Origin: Pseudomonas mucoides
Lineage (GTDB): Bacteria; Pseudomonadota; Gammaproteobacteria; Pseudomonadales; Pseudomonadaceae
Assembly (NCBI RefSeq): GCF_015461845.1
Contig: NZ_JACOPW010000002.1
Location: 558,001-622,000 of the forward strand
DNA: 64,000 nucleotides
Direction of reading: 5' to 3'
Shown here piece after piece: positions 7,144 through 15,031 of the stretch. The translations under genes and the position numbers were made by a program. Position 1 is the first letter of the stretch. Every line of letters starts with the position of its first letter. The notes below the pieces were generated by a model. The model was given only the letters and a program-made list of their open reading frames with translations. It made no database searches and was not told the origin of the DNA.

Positions 7144-9174
7144 TCAGCGTCGTTTTTTTAGGTAGCCGCTGCTGGAGCTTCGACGCTGTGGGGGCCGTGC
7201 AATCAGCACCGGTGCCGCGGCCGGCTTGGTCGGTGGCGGTACGGGATCAGCCGGTGTCGGTACCTGATCTGCCGGTTGCTGTCGTGATGTCGCCGGATCG
7301 CGGACACGTTCGACCGCGATGGGTTTCTCGCCCGGTGGCGCCGCTTGAAACAGCGCATTTCTCACCCGCTCCCAGTCGTGTTCCTTGTAGCGGTTCAGCC
7401 CCAGGTAATGCGCCATCGCCAGGCTGTACACCATCAAATCGAGGGCCTCGTTGCGCTCCGCCTTGCCCTTGACCCACTCGATTTTTTTGTAGCCTTTGAC
7501 GTATCGGGTCACCTTGCGCTCGGCGACGCACTGGGCAAAAAAGTCATCCGGCAGATCGTTGGCAAAGTGCAATGCACCGGGACCGTCCTCCACTGGATAG
7601 CGGTTGTAGATCCAATCTTTGGCGGTGTCAGTGCCGACGAACCACAGCTCGACGCCCTTTCGTTCGGTCTGACCTTTCCAAGTGACATCCATCATCGATG
7701 GCCGCTGCGCAATGACCGGTCGACCCGGCTTGCTCGCGCCCTTGACGGCGAAGATGTTGCGCCAACGCCGCAGCCGGCAGAACTGGTAAACCTCGTCGGT
7801 GTGGTTACCACCGGAGTCGATGCCGGCCGCCCGGATCGTCAGCTCCACACCACACGGGTGGGGGTAACGCGCCTTGAGTTTGTCATCGAGCACCGACCAG
7901 GTGCGGTCGTCGGACGGATCGCCCCAGATCACCTGGTAGTCGATGATCCAACGCTCCATGCCGGCGCCCCAACCGACCACCATGAACTCCAGCCGGTTGG
8001 CTTGGACATCCACCGAAGCCGTGAGCATCAACACAGCAAACGGCATCGAACCCAGCCCATAGCTTTCCAGGCGTGCCCGCGCCATCAAGACGTCCGCTTT
8101 GGTTTGCTCCTGGGCACTGTCCCAAACCTTCGCCAGACGGGTGTTGTAGAACACCTGCATGGGTTCCAAATCGCCGCGAGACATGGCGGTTTTGGCCTTC
8201 TCGAACTGCTTGGCCAGTGATGCCCAACCGGTCCAGCCGGGAGGCGAGTACAACGCATTGAGGTTGAAGCCGACGGTTTCGCCATCACCTGTGGAATGCG
8301 CGCGCCACTCGCCCTTGGTCAACATCTCGCCCTTGTGATGTTCTTCGATCAGCACGTCACAGTCGGGCCCGGCGCACTCGTAGTGCGCCAGTTGGCAATC
8401 CGCCGAGTAATGCAAGCGCTCCCATTCCAAGACTTGCATGTGCCCGCAAGTCGGGCACGGCACGTAGTAAAAACGCTGGTCGCTGGTCTCGAACAGATCG
8501 GCAATACGCGAAGCCCCTCTGATCGTCGGCGAACTGGAAAAGTAAAACTTGGCGTTACGGCCAAACGTACTGCCCCGGGTTTCAGCCAGCTCAATCGGGT
8601 CGCCCTCCTCGCCCACGTCCACAACCCAGCGATCCACTTCATCGCCGTAGATATAACGGGCCGACAACTCCGACAGGTTCGCCGCCGAGCCGGCGGTGGT
8701 GACATACAACGAACCACCCTCGAACTCTTTGGTGTCCATGGTGTTGCGTGCATCACGCGAACGGTTCGCCGCCACCCGTTCGCGTAGCACCGGAGTGGCC
8801 TTGATGGTCTTGCCGATGCGCGACGAGACTCGCTTGGCCAATCCCAGGCTGGGCAATAGCGTGAGAATGTTCGACGGTGCCATATGGATCAGACCGCCAA
8901 TCCAGTTCAAGGCGATCTGGGTTTTCATCAACTGCGAAGCCACCATGGTCACCACGCGCTTGCACGGATGTGCCGGCGAAAGGCAACGCATGGGCTCGCG
9001 GGCATAGGGTGTTCGCGCTGTGCGGTACTGCCCAGGTTCGGCAGCCCCTGCATCACGCGGAATGCGCATGAACTCGTCAGCCCACTGATCGATCCAGACA
9101 TCCGGCTCGGGTCGCAGCCCGCGAAAGTACGCCTCCCGGTACACCGCTGCACCGTCGGGCATTTCCGCTGACAT
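7144..9174 (-). CDS. Terminase large subunit (GpA family)
   Basis: 676 residues; the packaging motor ATPase and cos nuclease. An N-terminal ATPase has the variant Walker A region VASQLMKTQIALNW near residue 80 and a Walker-B-like RYIYGDEVDRW near residue 175. A zinc-ribbon-like CPTCGHMQVLEW with later cysteines follows. The C-terminal half has the nuclease signature region ASVDVQANRLEFMVVGWG and AAGIDSGGNHTDEVYQF. The last 60 residues are proline-rich and basic. The gene is 4 nt from the small subunit gene, and the GpA type means cos packaging is likely. Confidence 0.93.
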   Translation of the reverse strand: MSAEMPDGAAVYREAYFRGLRPEPDVWIDQWADEFMRIPRDAGAAEPGQYRTARTPYAREPMRCLSPAHPCKRVVTMVASQLMKTQIALNWIGGLIHMAPSNILTLLPSLGLAKRVSSRIGKTIKATPVLRERVAANRSRDARNTMDTKEFEGGSLYVTTAGSAANLSELSARYIYGDEVDRWVVDVGEEGDPIELAETRGSTFGRNAKFYFSSSPTIRGASRIADLFETSDQRFYYVPCPTCGHMQVLEWERLHYSADCQLAHYECAGPDCDVLIEEHHKGEMLTKGEWRAHSTGDGETVGFNLNALYSPPGWTGWASLAKQFEKAKTAMSRGDLEPMQVFYNTRLAKVWDSAQEQTKADVLMARARLESYGLGSMPFAVLMLTASVDVQANRLEFMVVGWGAGMERWIIDYQVIWGDPSDDRTWSVLDDKLKARYPHPCGVELTIRAAGIDSGGNHTDEVYQFCRLRRWRNIFAVKGASKPGRPVIAQRPSMMDVTWKGQTERKGVELWFVGTDTAKDWIYNRYPVEDGPGALHFANDLPDDFFAQCVAERKVTRYVKGYKKIEWVKGKAERNEALDLMVYSLAMAHYLGLNRYKEHDWERVRNALFQAAPPGEKPIAVERVRDPATSRQQPADQVPTPADPVPPPTKPAAAPVLIARPPQRRSSSSGYLKKRR

Positions 9175-9177
9175 GGA

Positions 9178-9777
9178 TTAACTCGCTGCAGTCAAAGAAT
9201 GGATGAGGTCTGTCGAGGCCATCCGTTCTGCATCATCCAGCACCCGGCGCAATGCGGCAGTGAGGTGCTTCTCGATTTGCCAATGATCACTCATGGCCGC
9301 CAATTCGGGTGCCAGCTGTGGCGGCATGCCGAGCAACAGATCCCGTAACATCCGCCCCGTCGTGTACGCCGCCGTTTTAACGGCCTCCAACTCAACATGA
9401 GCGCCGCGATTTTTGTGAAACTCGCTCTCGGTCAGGCGTGACTCATAAAATTCGCGGTAGGCACGAGACTCCTGAAAGTCCGGGATGCCTTCGACAGGCA
9501 AAGGCGCCTGGAGTGGAACAGTGGTTGGTGGTTCGTATTCGATGTGAGAGGCCGGGGTATTTCCTTCCGGCCTGCGCTGAATTCGTTCACGCTCGTGCCG
9601 CGCCGCCACGTTGGCTTTGCTCGGATCCGCGGTGCTGAACAGGAGTCGATCCGTAGCCTCGACATCCACCATGCCATCGGCCATCAACACCAAACGTCCG
9701 GCCTTGGCCAACTTCGACACGTAGGGTTTCGACCACCCTTGGCGAGTGGCGAACTCCGCTTTGGTGAGTGCTGTCAT
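9178..9777 (-). CDS. Terminase small subunit (Nu1-like)
   Basis: 199 residues, close to lambda Nu1 (181). The N-terminal 50 residues form a winged helix-turn-helix (LTKAEFATRQGWSKPYVSKLAKAGRL) used to bind cosB in lambda. The rest is a helical self-association and large-subunit contact region (FHKNRGAHVELEAVKTAAYTTGRMLRDLLLGMPPQL). A dense array of GTTAAC palindromes begins 15 nt upstream of the start and is the obvious candidate for its binding sites. Confidence 0.85.
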   Translation of the reverse strand: MTALTKAEFATRQGWSKPYVSKLAKAGRLVLMADGMVDVEATDRLLFSTADPSKANVAARHERERIQRRPEGNTPASHIEYEPPTTVPLQAPLPVEGIPDFQESRAYREFYESRLTESEFHKNRGAHVELEAVKTAAYTTGRMLRDLLLGMPPQLAPELAAMSDHWQIEKHLTAALRRVLDDAERMASTDLIHSLTAAS

Positions 9778-9791
9778 GTCGATACCTTACG

Positions 9792-10088
9792 GTTAACCCG
9801 GCGGGGCCGAGAGTTAACCCAGTAAATTAGTCGGTTAACTCCTAGGTTAACCACCTCAACGCCACGGTCTGCTTGGCTTTCAACCAAATTCATGGCCGGT
9901 TTTTCAGTCGCTTAGTTAACTCTTGGTTAACTGCCTTAGTTAACCGCTCTGCAGGCCGCGGCCCACATGGCTTACAGACGAATCAGGGGATAGTCGAGTT
10001 AACCAGGTTAACTCCTAAGTTAACCGCCCTGTAAGCCGCAGCCCACAAGGCTTTCAGCCCAGTGAACCAATGGAGTTAACCAGTTAAC
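9792..10088. repeat. GTTAAC palindrome array upstream of terminase (putative cos/packaging site)
   Basis: Twelve exact GTTAAC hexamers lie in 297 bp: starts at 9792, 9813, 9834, 9846, 9915, 9926, 9939, 9998, 10007, 10019, 10075 and 10083. Many are paired 9-12 nt apart, about one helical turn. Around 9846, 9939 and 10019 the hexamer opens a longer imperfect repeat that ends in CTTGGCTTTCA/ATGGCTTACAG/AAGGCTTTCAG, with a shared GCCGCRGCCCACA core in the last two. The stretch 9778-10187 has no convincing gene. In lambda the corresponding spot holds cosN and the Nu1-binding cosB sites. Confidence 0.8.
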
Positions 10089-10187
10089 TAACTTTGGTGG
10101 GGTGCCGCTAACGCGTTCGCGCGAGTCTTATGCCCCGTGTTCCTTGGAAGTTGCCAGGGTCCCCAGCGCATGCCGAATGGCGTCGCT

Positions 10188-10529
10188 TCACAGCCGCCCA
10201 AGCAAAGCGACCGACGTGCCGATGCCAACAAGAAGCCCGAACGCCAGCCCAGCTGTAAATGGCCAGACAATTGCTGGCTTATATTGGAAATCGATAGTTT
10301 CAGCCGAAGCGACCAGCCCTTCTGGCTGCCCCGGCATTAGATCATCGCTTAGGGTGTGCTCCCGAACCAGATCAGAACGAACCAAAAAACCACGATCAGA
10401 ACTACGGCCTACCATCTGCTCGTCTTTGTGTAAGACCAGCTCTCCCCCGTAATGCACGAAGCTGTCCGCTTCAATGCAAATTGGGGTGTAACGATCAGGA
10501 AGGTATACAGCGAACGTGGATTGGCTCAT
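10188..10529 (-). CDS. Hypothetical phage protein with C-terminal membrane segment
   Basis: 113 residues from MSQSTFAVYLPDR, with GAGGTGAG just upstream. A soluble N-terminal part of about 85 residues is followed by one strongly hydrophobic stretch (IVWPFTAGLAFGLLVGIGTSVALLG) at the C-terminus, so it is probably tail-anchored in the inner membrane. Family not recognised. Its place between holin and terminase would suit a lysis accessory (spanin-like) or an exclusion protein; neither is shown by sequence. Confidence 0.65.
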   Translation of the reverse strand: MSQSTFAVYLPDRYTPICIEADSFVHYGGELVLHKDEQMVGRSSDRGFLVRSDLVREHTLSDDLMPGQPEGLVASAETIDFQYKPAIVWPFTAGLAFGLLVGIGTSVALLGRL

Positions 10530-10686
10530 CAACTCACCTCTTTGAAACGATAAAGACTCACCGGATGGCGAGCCCAGAGAATAGAAATAGGGTTCTGCTG
10601 CGTCTGCTGAGCTCACTGAGTGCGTTTGAAAGGGAGGCAGTCGACTTAGACCATCACCTATTACAGCGAGATGCCTTGTTTGTGGA

Positions 10687-11133
10687 TCATGGGGATATCT
10701 CTGCAATCTGACGGGCAATTTCGTCATGGATCAGTTTGGCTGACCAGGTATGCGCGACGAGGTCAGTGCCTGCGACCAACAGCGCGGCATCACCCTCGAC
10801 GGGAATGGCCGGCTTGTCGCTCAGGTCGTTGTAGCTACCCGAGAAGTCAGAAGTCCCACTGCCAATAGCAGAACGAGCGGTGGCGGCGTCGACACTCACC
10901 AGCACAGCCTTACCAACATCCGAGGCGTCCGAGATGCTCTCCGAGGTGATGTCACCTGGCGCACCACCGGCATTGCTCGATCCCTTCACCACAGCCTGGA
11001 GCACTTGAAAGCCTTCAGTGATGGAGACAGGACTACCGTACGGCTGCCAGCCATCAGAGATGGCCTGTGCCAGCTTGGCCGTCACCTCCTCAGGAGTGTT
11101 GGCAACGACAGTTTCGTATTGGGTGTAGGCCAT
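10687..11133 (-). CDS. Phage protein with DUF1737-like N-terminus and fibre-type C-terminus
   Basis: 148 residues. The first 50 (YETVVANTPEEVTAKLAQAISDGWQPYGSPVS) match the DUF1737 pattern, a small domain that recurs in phage structural proteins. The second half contains VDAATARSAIGSGTSDFSGSYNDLSDKP, a motif typical of phage head-fibre and tail-fibre proteins. It may therefore be a head or tail decoration fibre. It lies between the holin and the small membrane protein, away from the main structural genes. Function is inferred from motif resemblance only. Confidence 0.7.
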   Translation of the reverse strand: MAYTQYETVVANTPEEVTAKLAQAISDGWQPYGSPVSITEGFQVLQAVVKGSSNAGGAPGDITSESISDASDVGKAVLVSVDAATARSAIGSGTSDFSGSYNDLSDKPAIPVEGDAALLVAGTDLVAHTWSAKLIHDEIARQIAEISP

Positions 11134-11261
11134 TCTTTAAACCTCAAAATTGAATGTTTGAGCGGCGAGCGGCTGGCATGCAGCCGACTCAACACAATGG
11201 ATTTAGCCCGTCGTGGCATAGCACAGCAAGAGCACAAGAGGCACCACCCATGGGCAGCGCT

Positions 11262-11597
11262 TCATGGAGCCGAATTTGATTTAGGAAACTTGAAGTCGGC
11301 GAACCGATCAGCTAGATCGGCAATCTTCTTCACACCAAGGAAACCGATGAACACCCCCGCAGCCGTTGCAAAGTTCTGCGGTAAGCCGAAGAACTCCAGT
11401 AGCGGAATCAAGCCAATGGTGATCAGCGTGCAAAGCGAGGCTTCAAGCAGTGCCTGTCGTCGCGTGCCACCGCCGTAAATGATGCGCAAGGCACCCACCA
11501 CAAACGACAGTGCTCCGGCGTAGATCGTCGGTGCATTCTGCCCCAGCCATGCGAGAGCAAGCAGCCAGGTGTCTGGTTTGTCGGGCATGTTTGTCAT
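11262..11597 (-). CDS. Phage holin (lambda-family holin 3-like)
   Basis: 111 residues with about three hydrophobic segments: TIYAGALSFVVGALRIIYGGG, ASLCTLITIGLIPLLEFFGL and FATAAGVFIGFLGVKKI. The GGTRRQALLEA turn and a charged C-terminus match the class of holins found in Pseudomonas lambdoid prophages. The protein would form membrane lesions that release the endolysin at the end of infection. The start MTNMPDKPD has AGGGAG 9 nt upstream. No endolysin is visible next to it. Confidence 0.82.
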   Translation of the reverse strand: MTNMPDKPDTWLLALAWLGQNAPTIYAGALSFVVGALRIIYGGGTRRQALLEASLCTLITIGLIPLLEFFGLPQNFATAAGVFIGFLGVKKIADLADRFADFKFPKSNSAP

Positions 11598-11684
11598 CCG
11601 AATTTCTCCCTTTCGGGAGCGCAATAGATTCGGCTCCAGCAGCACTCCCAGCTTGGAGCGATGGGTATGGCGGAGCCGAAAACG

Positions 11685-11708
11685 AAAAAACCCTGCTCGA
11701 TGGCAGGG
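11685..11708 (-). terminator. Late-region intrinsic terminator 1
   Basis: On the minus strand a 6-bp stem (CCCTGC/GCAGGG) is followed by six T residues. It lies directly upstream of the holin with a second terminator behind it; such paired terminators at the head of a late operon are what a Q-type antiterminator must override. Confidence 0.75.
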
Positions 11709-11723
11709 CTTGTAAATGGATAC

Positions 11724-11746
11724 AAAAAAACCGACTCAATGGTCGG
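11724..11746 (-). terminator. Late-region intrinsic terminator 2
   Basis: Minus-strand stem CCGAC/GTCGG with a 6-nt loop, followed by seven T residues. It stands 15 nt from terminator 1, making a tandem tR'-like block ahead of the lysis and packaging genes. Confidence 0.75.
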
Positions 11747-12183
11747 GTTCTTGAAAGGCGTCTCGCTGCGTCACAGCAACACACGCTGCTATAAAAGCAG
11801 GTCTATTCCGCGTGGAAAAGGCTTTTCCTCTGAAAATGAAAAATCGCACCCAACTCGACCATACGTTTGCTTTCGCGTTGCCCATCTCACATAAGAAATT
11901 TGCTCATCACTCTTTAACCACGATGGAGAGAAAACTACGCAATTCAGTCCTGCGTGAGAGGCAGTAATCACCCCGTAGCTGCCGCGGGCGACAGGTGGCA
12001 TTCGGCCAATAGCAGCCGTTAAACCTGCTATCACTAACGGCCATCAGAAGGGTCTCATGCACGCTACGGAGACAAAAAACCACATAAGATTTCAGTCGAT
12101 TTTGCGAATTCTTCCCAAAAACATTGAAACTGCCTCGATTCGGCTATCCTATTCCTCATACCCAGCGAATCATGGACGAACCT
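11747..12183. other. Intergenic region upstream of the tandem terminators
   Basis: No convincing gene. It holds a small palindrome CTGCTATAAAAGCAG at 11786-11800. At about 11967-12030 is a sequence (CATTCGGCCAATAGCAGCC and flanks) resembling the chromosome-type repeats at 16.5-16.7 and 17.23 kb. If the late promoter PR' survives, it should lie here, between the terminators and the foreign block, but I cannot fix its -35/-10. Confidence 0.4.
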
Positions 12184-12368
12184 ATGCAGCAACGAAATCT
12201 CACAAATGGCTCTGACGAGATCAGAATCAATGCTAACGACACCTTCGAGCATAATTATTGGGGAAAAAATTCGGCGTAACTACGAGCGAGCTCAAATCCG
12301 CAGTGAAAGCGGTGGGCGATGCCCCTAGCGCGGTCCATAGTCAACTTGAAAGCATAAAAAAACTCTAA
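12184..12368 (+). pseudogene. DUF3606-family small protein gene, split by a -1 frameshift
   Basis: From the ATG the frame reads a short lead, then IRINANDTFEHNYWGK and stops at 12277-12279. One base back, the next frame continues FGVTTSELKSAVKAVGDAP and ends at 12366-12368. Joined, WGKKFGV and the rest reproduce the DUF3606 pattern (RINVN...W.KKFGV....L..AV..VG). The break is at six A residues (12264-12269), in the heptamer A AAA AAT, which fits the X XXY YYZ slippery pattern. So this is either a one-base deletion in an A run or a programmed frameshift. Small DUF3606 proteins have no known function. Confidence 0.6.
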
Positions 12369-12471
12369 TGATACATGCTCGACGTGGTGAGTCGTCGATG
12401 GACAGATTTATCACTGCGAAACTGGTTCAAGGCTATCCAATATCTGGGAAGATCGCGGACGTAGACCAAAC

Positions 12472-13827
12472 CTAAAATACAGGTCGATTCAATCGTACAG
12501 TGACTCGCAATCCTTTTTGGCTTAGTTCATCTAAATAGTTAAGCGTGACACTTGCATCATTACGACTGGCTATCGCGCTGACAATAGACAAACCTAGCCC
12601 TGAGCCAGCTTCACCGGTCCCCAGGCTGCGGTAAAACGGATCGAACACCAGCGCCTGTTCTTCGGCGCGAATGCCCGGACCCGAGTCCTTGATTTCGATG
12701 AGCGCGCCCTGCTCCGTCCGTTCGACGCTGAGGTCGACTCGTCCGCCCGCCGGGGTATAGCGGATGGCGTTATCCACCACGTTCTTGATCAGGATGAAGA
12801 GGTCCAGTTCGTTGATGACGACCTGCACGTCCTCGACGCTTTCCACGCCGATATCGATGCCTTTGTCATCTGCCAGTGGCAGCAGGTCTTCCAGCACTCG
12901 GCGAAACACTGCATGCACCGAAACGGCGGCCTCGGCGCGTTGCGCGATTGATTGCGCGGCGGCCAGGGCGAGCAACTGCTCAATCAGCTTACGACTGCGT
13001 TCGATCCCCTGAGCCAATGGCAAAAAGTTCTGCCGGGTGACGGCCGACATGGGCGTAGCGGCCAATCGCTCTGCCTGCAGGGACAGCGCCGTCATCGGCG
13101 AACGCAGCTCATGGGCGGCATCGGCGATAAACCGCCGCTGCGCCTCCATGGCCTGAGCAACGCGGCGGAGTAATCGATTGATCGCCACAACGAAGGGCCG
13201 GATCTCGTTCGGCAGGTGCTGTTCATCAATCGCATGCAGCGCCTGTTGGTCACGCTGATCGATTTCCGCCGAGAGCGTCGCGATCGGGCGAAACAGCTTG
13301 CGCACCAGATCCCCTACCACCAACAGCAGCACCGGAAACAGAATCAGAAATGGCAGCACACTGCGCCAGGCGCTTTCCCGTGCTTCCTTGTCGCGCACGT
13401 CGGCTTCCTGCGCGACGGCGATGCGTTCGCCTGCCGATGTGGTGCTGACCAGCACACGATAGTTTTCACCGGCGATATTCAGCGTTACCAGACCATCGGC
13501 CAGGGTCAGGGGAAAGGGCAACGGAATGCTCGCGTCGTCAGTGCCGACGGCTTTGCTGCTGTCGGCCAGGTACTGCACGGTGATCCGGGAGTCTTCGTCA
13601 TCGCCAACTACCTGTCCGGCAGCGGGATAACCCAGGGTCATATGCTGGCGATCGAACAGCAGCGCCACCTGGCGCAAGCTTTCGTCCTGCATTTCGTGCG
13701 CTTCGTCGAGCGCCGAGATGAACGCGAATGCACCGGCGAGCAAGGCGACGATGAGAATGGCCAGTGACAGCGTGATGGAAAGCCGTGACTGCACCGAGTC
13801 GCTCAAACGCCTTTTGAAACCATCCAT
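12472..13827 (-). CDS. Sensor histidine kinase (QseC/PmrB-like)
   Basis: 451 residues, inner membrane. Membrane segments at about 17-40 and 156-174 enclose a periplasmic sensor domain of some 115 residues. A HAMP-like region follows, then HisKA with the phospho-acceptor at H239 (ADAAHELRSP), then an HATPase domain with N box NVVDNAIRYT, G1 DSGPGI, F box FDPFYR and G2 GSGLGLSI. All catalytic motifs are intact. The start overlaps the response-regulator gene by 25 nt, so the two are coupled. The partner operon genes encode a lipoprotein and a DUF347 membrane protein. The module lies inside the prophage late region and looks chromosomal rather than phage-derived. Confidence 0.93.
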   Translation of the reverse strand: MDGFKRRLSDSVQSRLSITLSLAILIVALLAGAFAFISALDEAHEMQDESLRQVALLFDRQHMTLGYPAAGQVVGDDEDSRITVQYLADSSKAVGTDDASIPLPFPLTLADGLVTLNIAGENYRVLVSTTSAGERIAVAQEADVRDKEARESAWRSVLPFLILFPVLLLVVGDLVRKLFRPIATLSAEIDQRDQQALHAIDEQHLPNEIRPFVVAINRLLRRVAQAMEAQRRFIADAAHELRSPMTALSLQAERLAATPMSAVTRQNFLPLAQGIERSRKLIEQLLALAAAQSIAQRAEAAVSVHAVFRRVLEDLLPLADDKGIDIGVESVEDVQVVINELDLFILIKNVVDNAIRYTPAGGRVDLSVERTEQGALIEIKDSGPGIRAEEQALVFDPFYRSLGTGEAGSGLGLSIVSAIASRNDASVTLNYLDELSQKGLRVTVRLNRPVF

Positions 13828-14468
13828 CCCATCCCCCTGACATTCTTGATGATATGGTTTCCTAGTTTGCGCCGCAGTGCATGGATCAAAAACTCCACCG
13901 CGTTGCTTTCCACTTCGTTGCCCCAGCCGTAAATCCGATCCTCAAGTTCGCTGCGCGAGAGAATCGCACCCGGGCGGATCAACAGCGCCTGCAACAGTGC
14001 AAACTCGCGGCTGGAAAGCTGCACTTCGGCGATTTGAGCGGTGGAGGCCTGTTTGGAAACCAGGTTCAACGACACCTCGCCGTTATCCAGCAACGATTGT
14101 GCGTTTCCGCCGCGACGGCGCAATACCGCTCGCATCCGTGCCAGCAACTCGACCATGGCGAAGGGTTTGAGCAGGAAGTCATCAGCGCCACCATCGAGGC
14201 CGCGCAGCCGGTCATCCAGACCATCGCGGGCGGTGATAATCAGCAACGGCACGGGGTTGTTGTGCGCGCGAATGGCGTCCAGCACATCGAGCCCGTCCTT
14301 GCCGGGCAGGCCGAGGTCCAGCAACACCAGATCGTAGGTCTGGGTGTCCAGCGCCGCCAGCGCGGTGAGGCCATTTTTCACCCAGTCGGTGGCATAACTG
14401 GCTTCTTTGAGCGCAGCCTCGATGGCTTCGCCAATCATCAGGTCATCTTCGACCAGCAGAATCCGCAT
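13803..14468 (-). CDS. OmpR-family response regulator (QseB/PmrA-like)
   Basis: 221 residues from MRILLVEDD. The receiver domain has the acidic pair at 8-9, phospho-acceptor D51 (LLDLGLPGKDG), T in ITARD and K in LLKPF. The C-terminal winged helix (VQLSSREFALLQALL ... SNAVEFLIHALRRKLG ... VRGMGWMV) binds DNA. It is the partner of the kinase encoded next. A perfect 18-bp palindrome at 15897-15914 upstream of the operon is a candidate target, though QseB/PmrA relatives usually bind direct repeats. Confidence 0.93.
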   Translation of the reverse strand: MRILLVEDDLMIGEAIEAALKEASYATDWVKNGLTALAALDTQTYDLVLLDLGLPGKDGLDVLDAIRAHNNPVPLLIITARDGLDDRLRGLDGGADDFLLKPFAMVELLARMRAVLRRRGGNAQSLLDNGEVSLNLVSKQASTAQIAEVQLSSREFALLQALLIRPGAILSRSELEDRIYGWGNEVESNAVEFLIHALRRKLGNHIIKNVRGMGWMVSKGV

Positions 14469-14566
14469 GCAGCGCTCCGACAGAAAAAGGCGCGAAAGCC
14501 ATTGCCATCGCGCCTGTATTGAAGCACTTGAACCGACGTTTGTCCGCCGCCGGTTCAGCGCTGCGA

Positions 14567-15004
14567 TCACTGCTTGCCATTCATCGAATCGAAGGCTTTG
14601 AGCAGATCGTCCATGGCCGCCTTGCAGTCAGCCTGCTTGGGCGAGCTGGCGCGCAGGGCATCCAGCGCGCGGTCAATGGCCTTGTCCAGCACATGCCAGT
14701 CAGCAGCGGCACGCGGCTTGATGCCGGCTTCGGCGGAGTCCCAGGTGGTCTCCAGATCCTTGATCCGGGTCTTAGCGCCGAGCAGGTCATTTTTCTCGAC
14801 CCGCGCGCTGACGTCGGCGGCGATGTTGCGAAACTCGCTCAGGTCACCCAGCTTCGAGCCCGATTGCGGCGGCGCGCTCAAAGAGGTGGTCGGCGCACCG
14901 GCAGCGGGTTTGTCAGCTGGTTTCGAGCAGCCGGCGATGCTGCCGAGCAGTAACAGAGACGAGATGATCGCGGCGTGGCGAAAAGCGATTTTGAAGCTGT
15001 GCAT
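14567..15004 (-). CDS. Putative periplasmic lipoprotein
   Basis: 145 residues with a signal peptide and lipobox LGSIAGC; cleavage would leave Cys26 or so for lipidation. A proline/alanine/serine linker follows, then about 90 residues of amphipathic helices ([48 protein letters not shown]) that look like a small helical bundle. AAGGAA lies 6 nt before ATG. It is between the DUF347 membrane protein and the response regulator in one leftward operon, so it may be the sensor input or the regulated output. No named family recognised. Confidence 0.8.
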   Translation of the reverse strand: MHSFKIAFRHAAIISSLLLLGSIAGCSKPADKPAAGAPTTSLSAPPQSGSKLGDLSEFRNIAADVSARVEKNDLLGAKTRIKDLETTWDSAEAGIKPRAAADWHVLDKAIDRALDALRASSPKQADCKAAMDDLLKAFDSMNGKQ

Positions 15005-15031
15005 ATTGATTCCTTGATAGGTGTCTGAAGG

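Noticed and set aside
9792..10088. CRISPR or satellite repeat
   Set aside because: Short hexamers at varied spacing with no constant spacers; better explained as protein binding sites.
11789..12034. 81-codon minus-strand frame
   Set aside because: It falls in chromosome-type repeat sequence and lacks a ribosome site; no family features.
12064..12252. 62-codon minus-strand frame
   Set aside because: It overlaps the DUF3606 gene on the other strand, which has clear family features.
12472..14468. Two-component genes as phage-encoded regulators of lysis
   Set aside because: Intact membrane sensor and an operon with a lipoprotein and a transporter-like protein fit a chromosomal origin better than a phage lysis switch.
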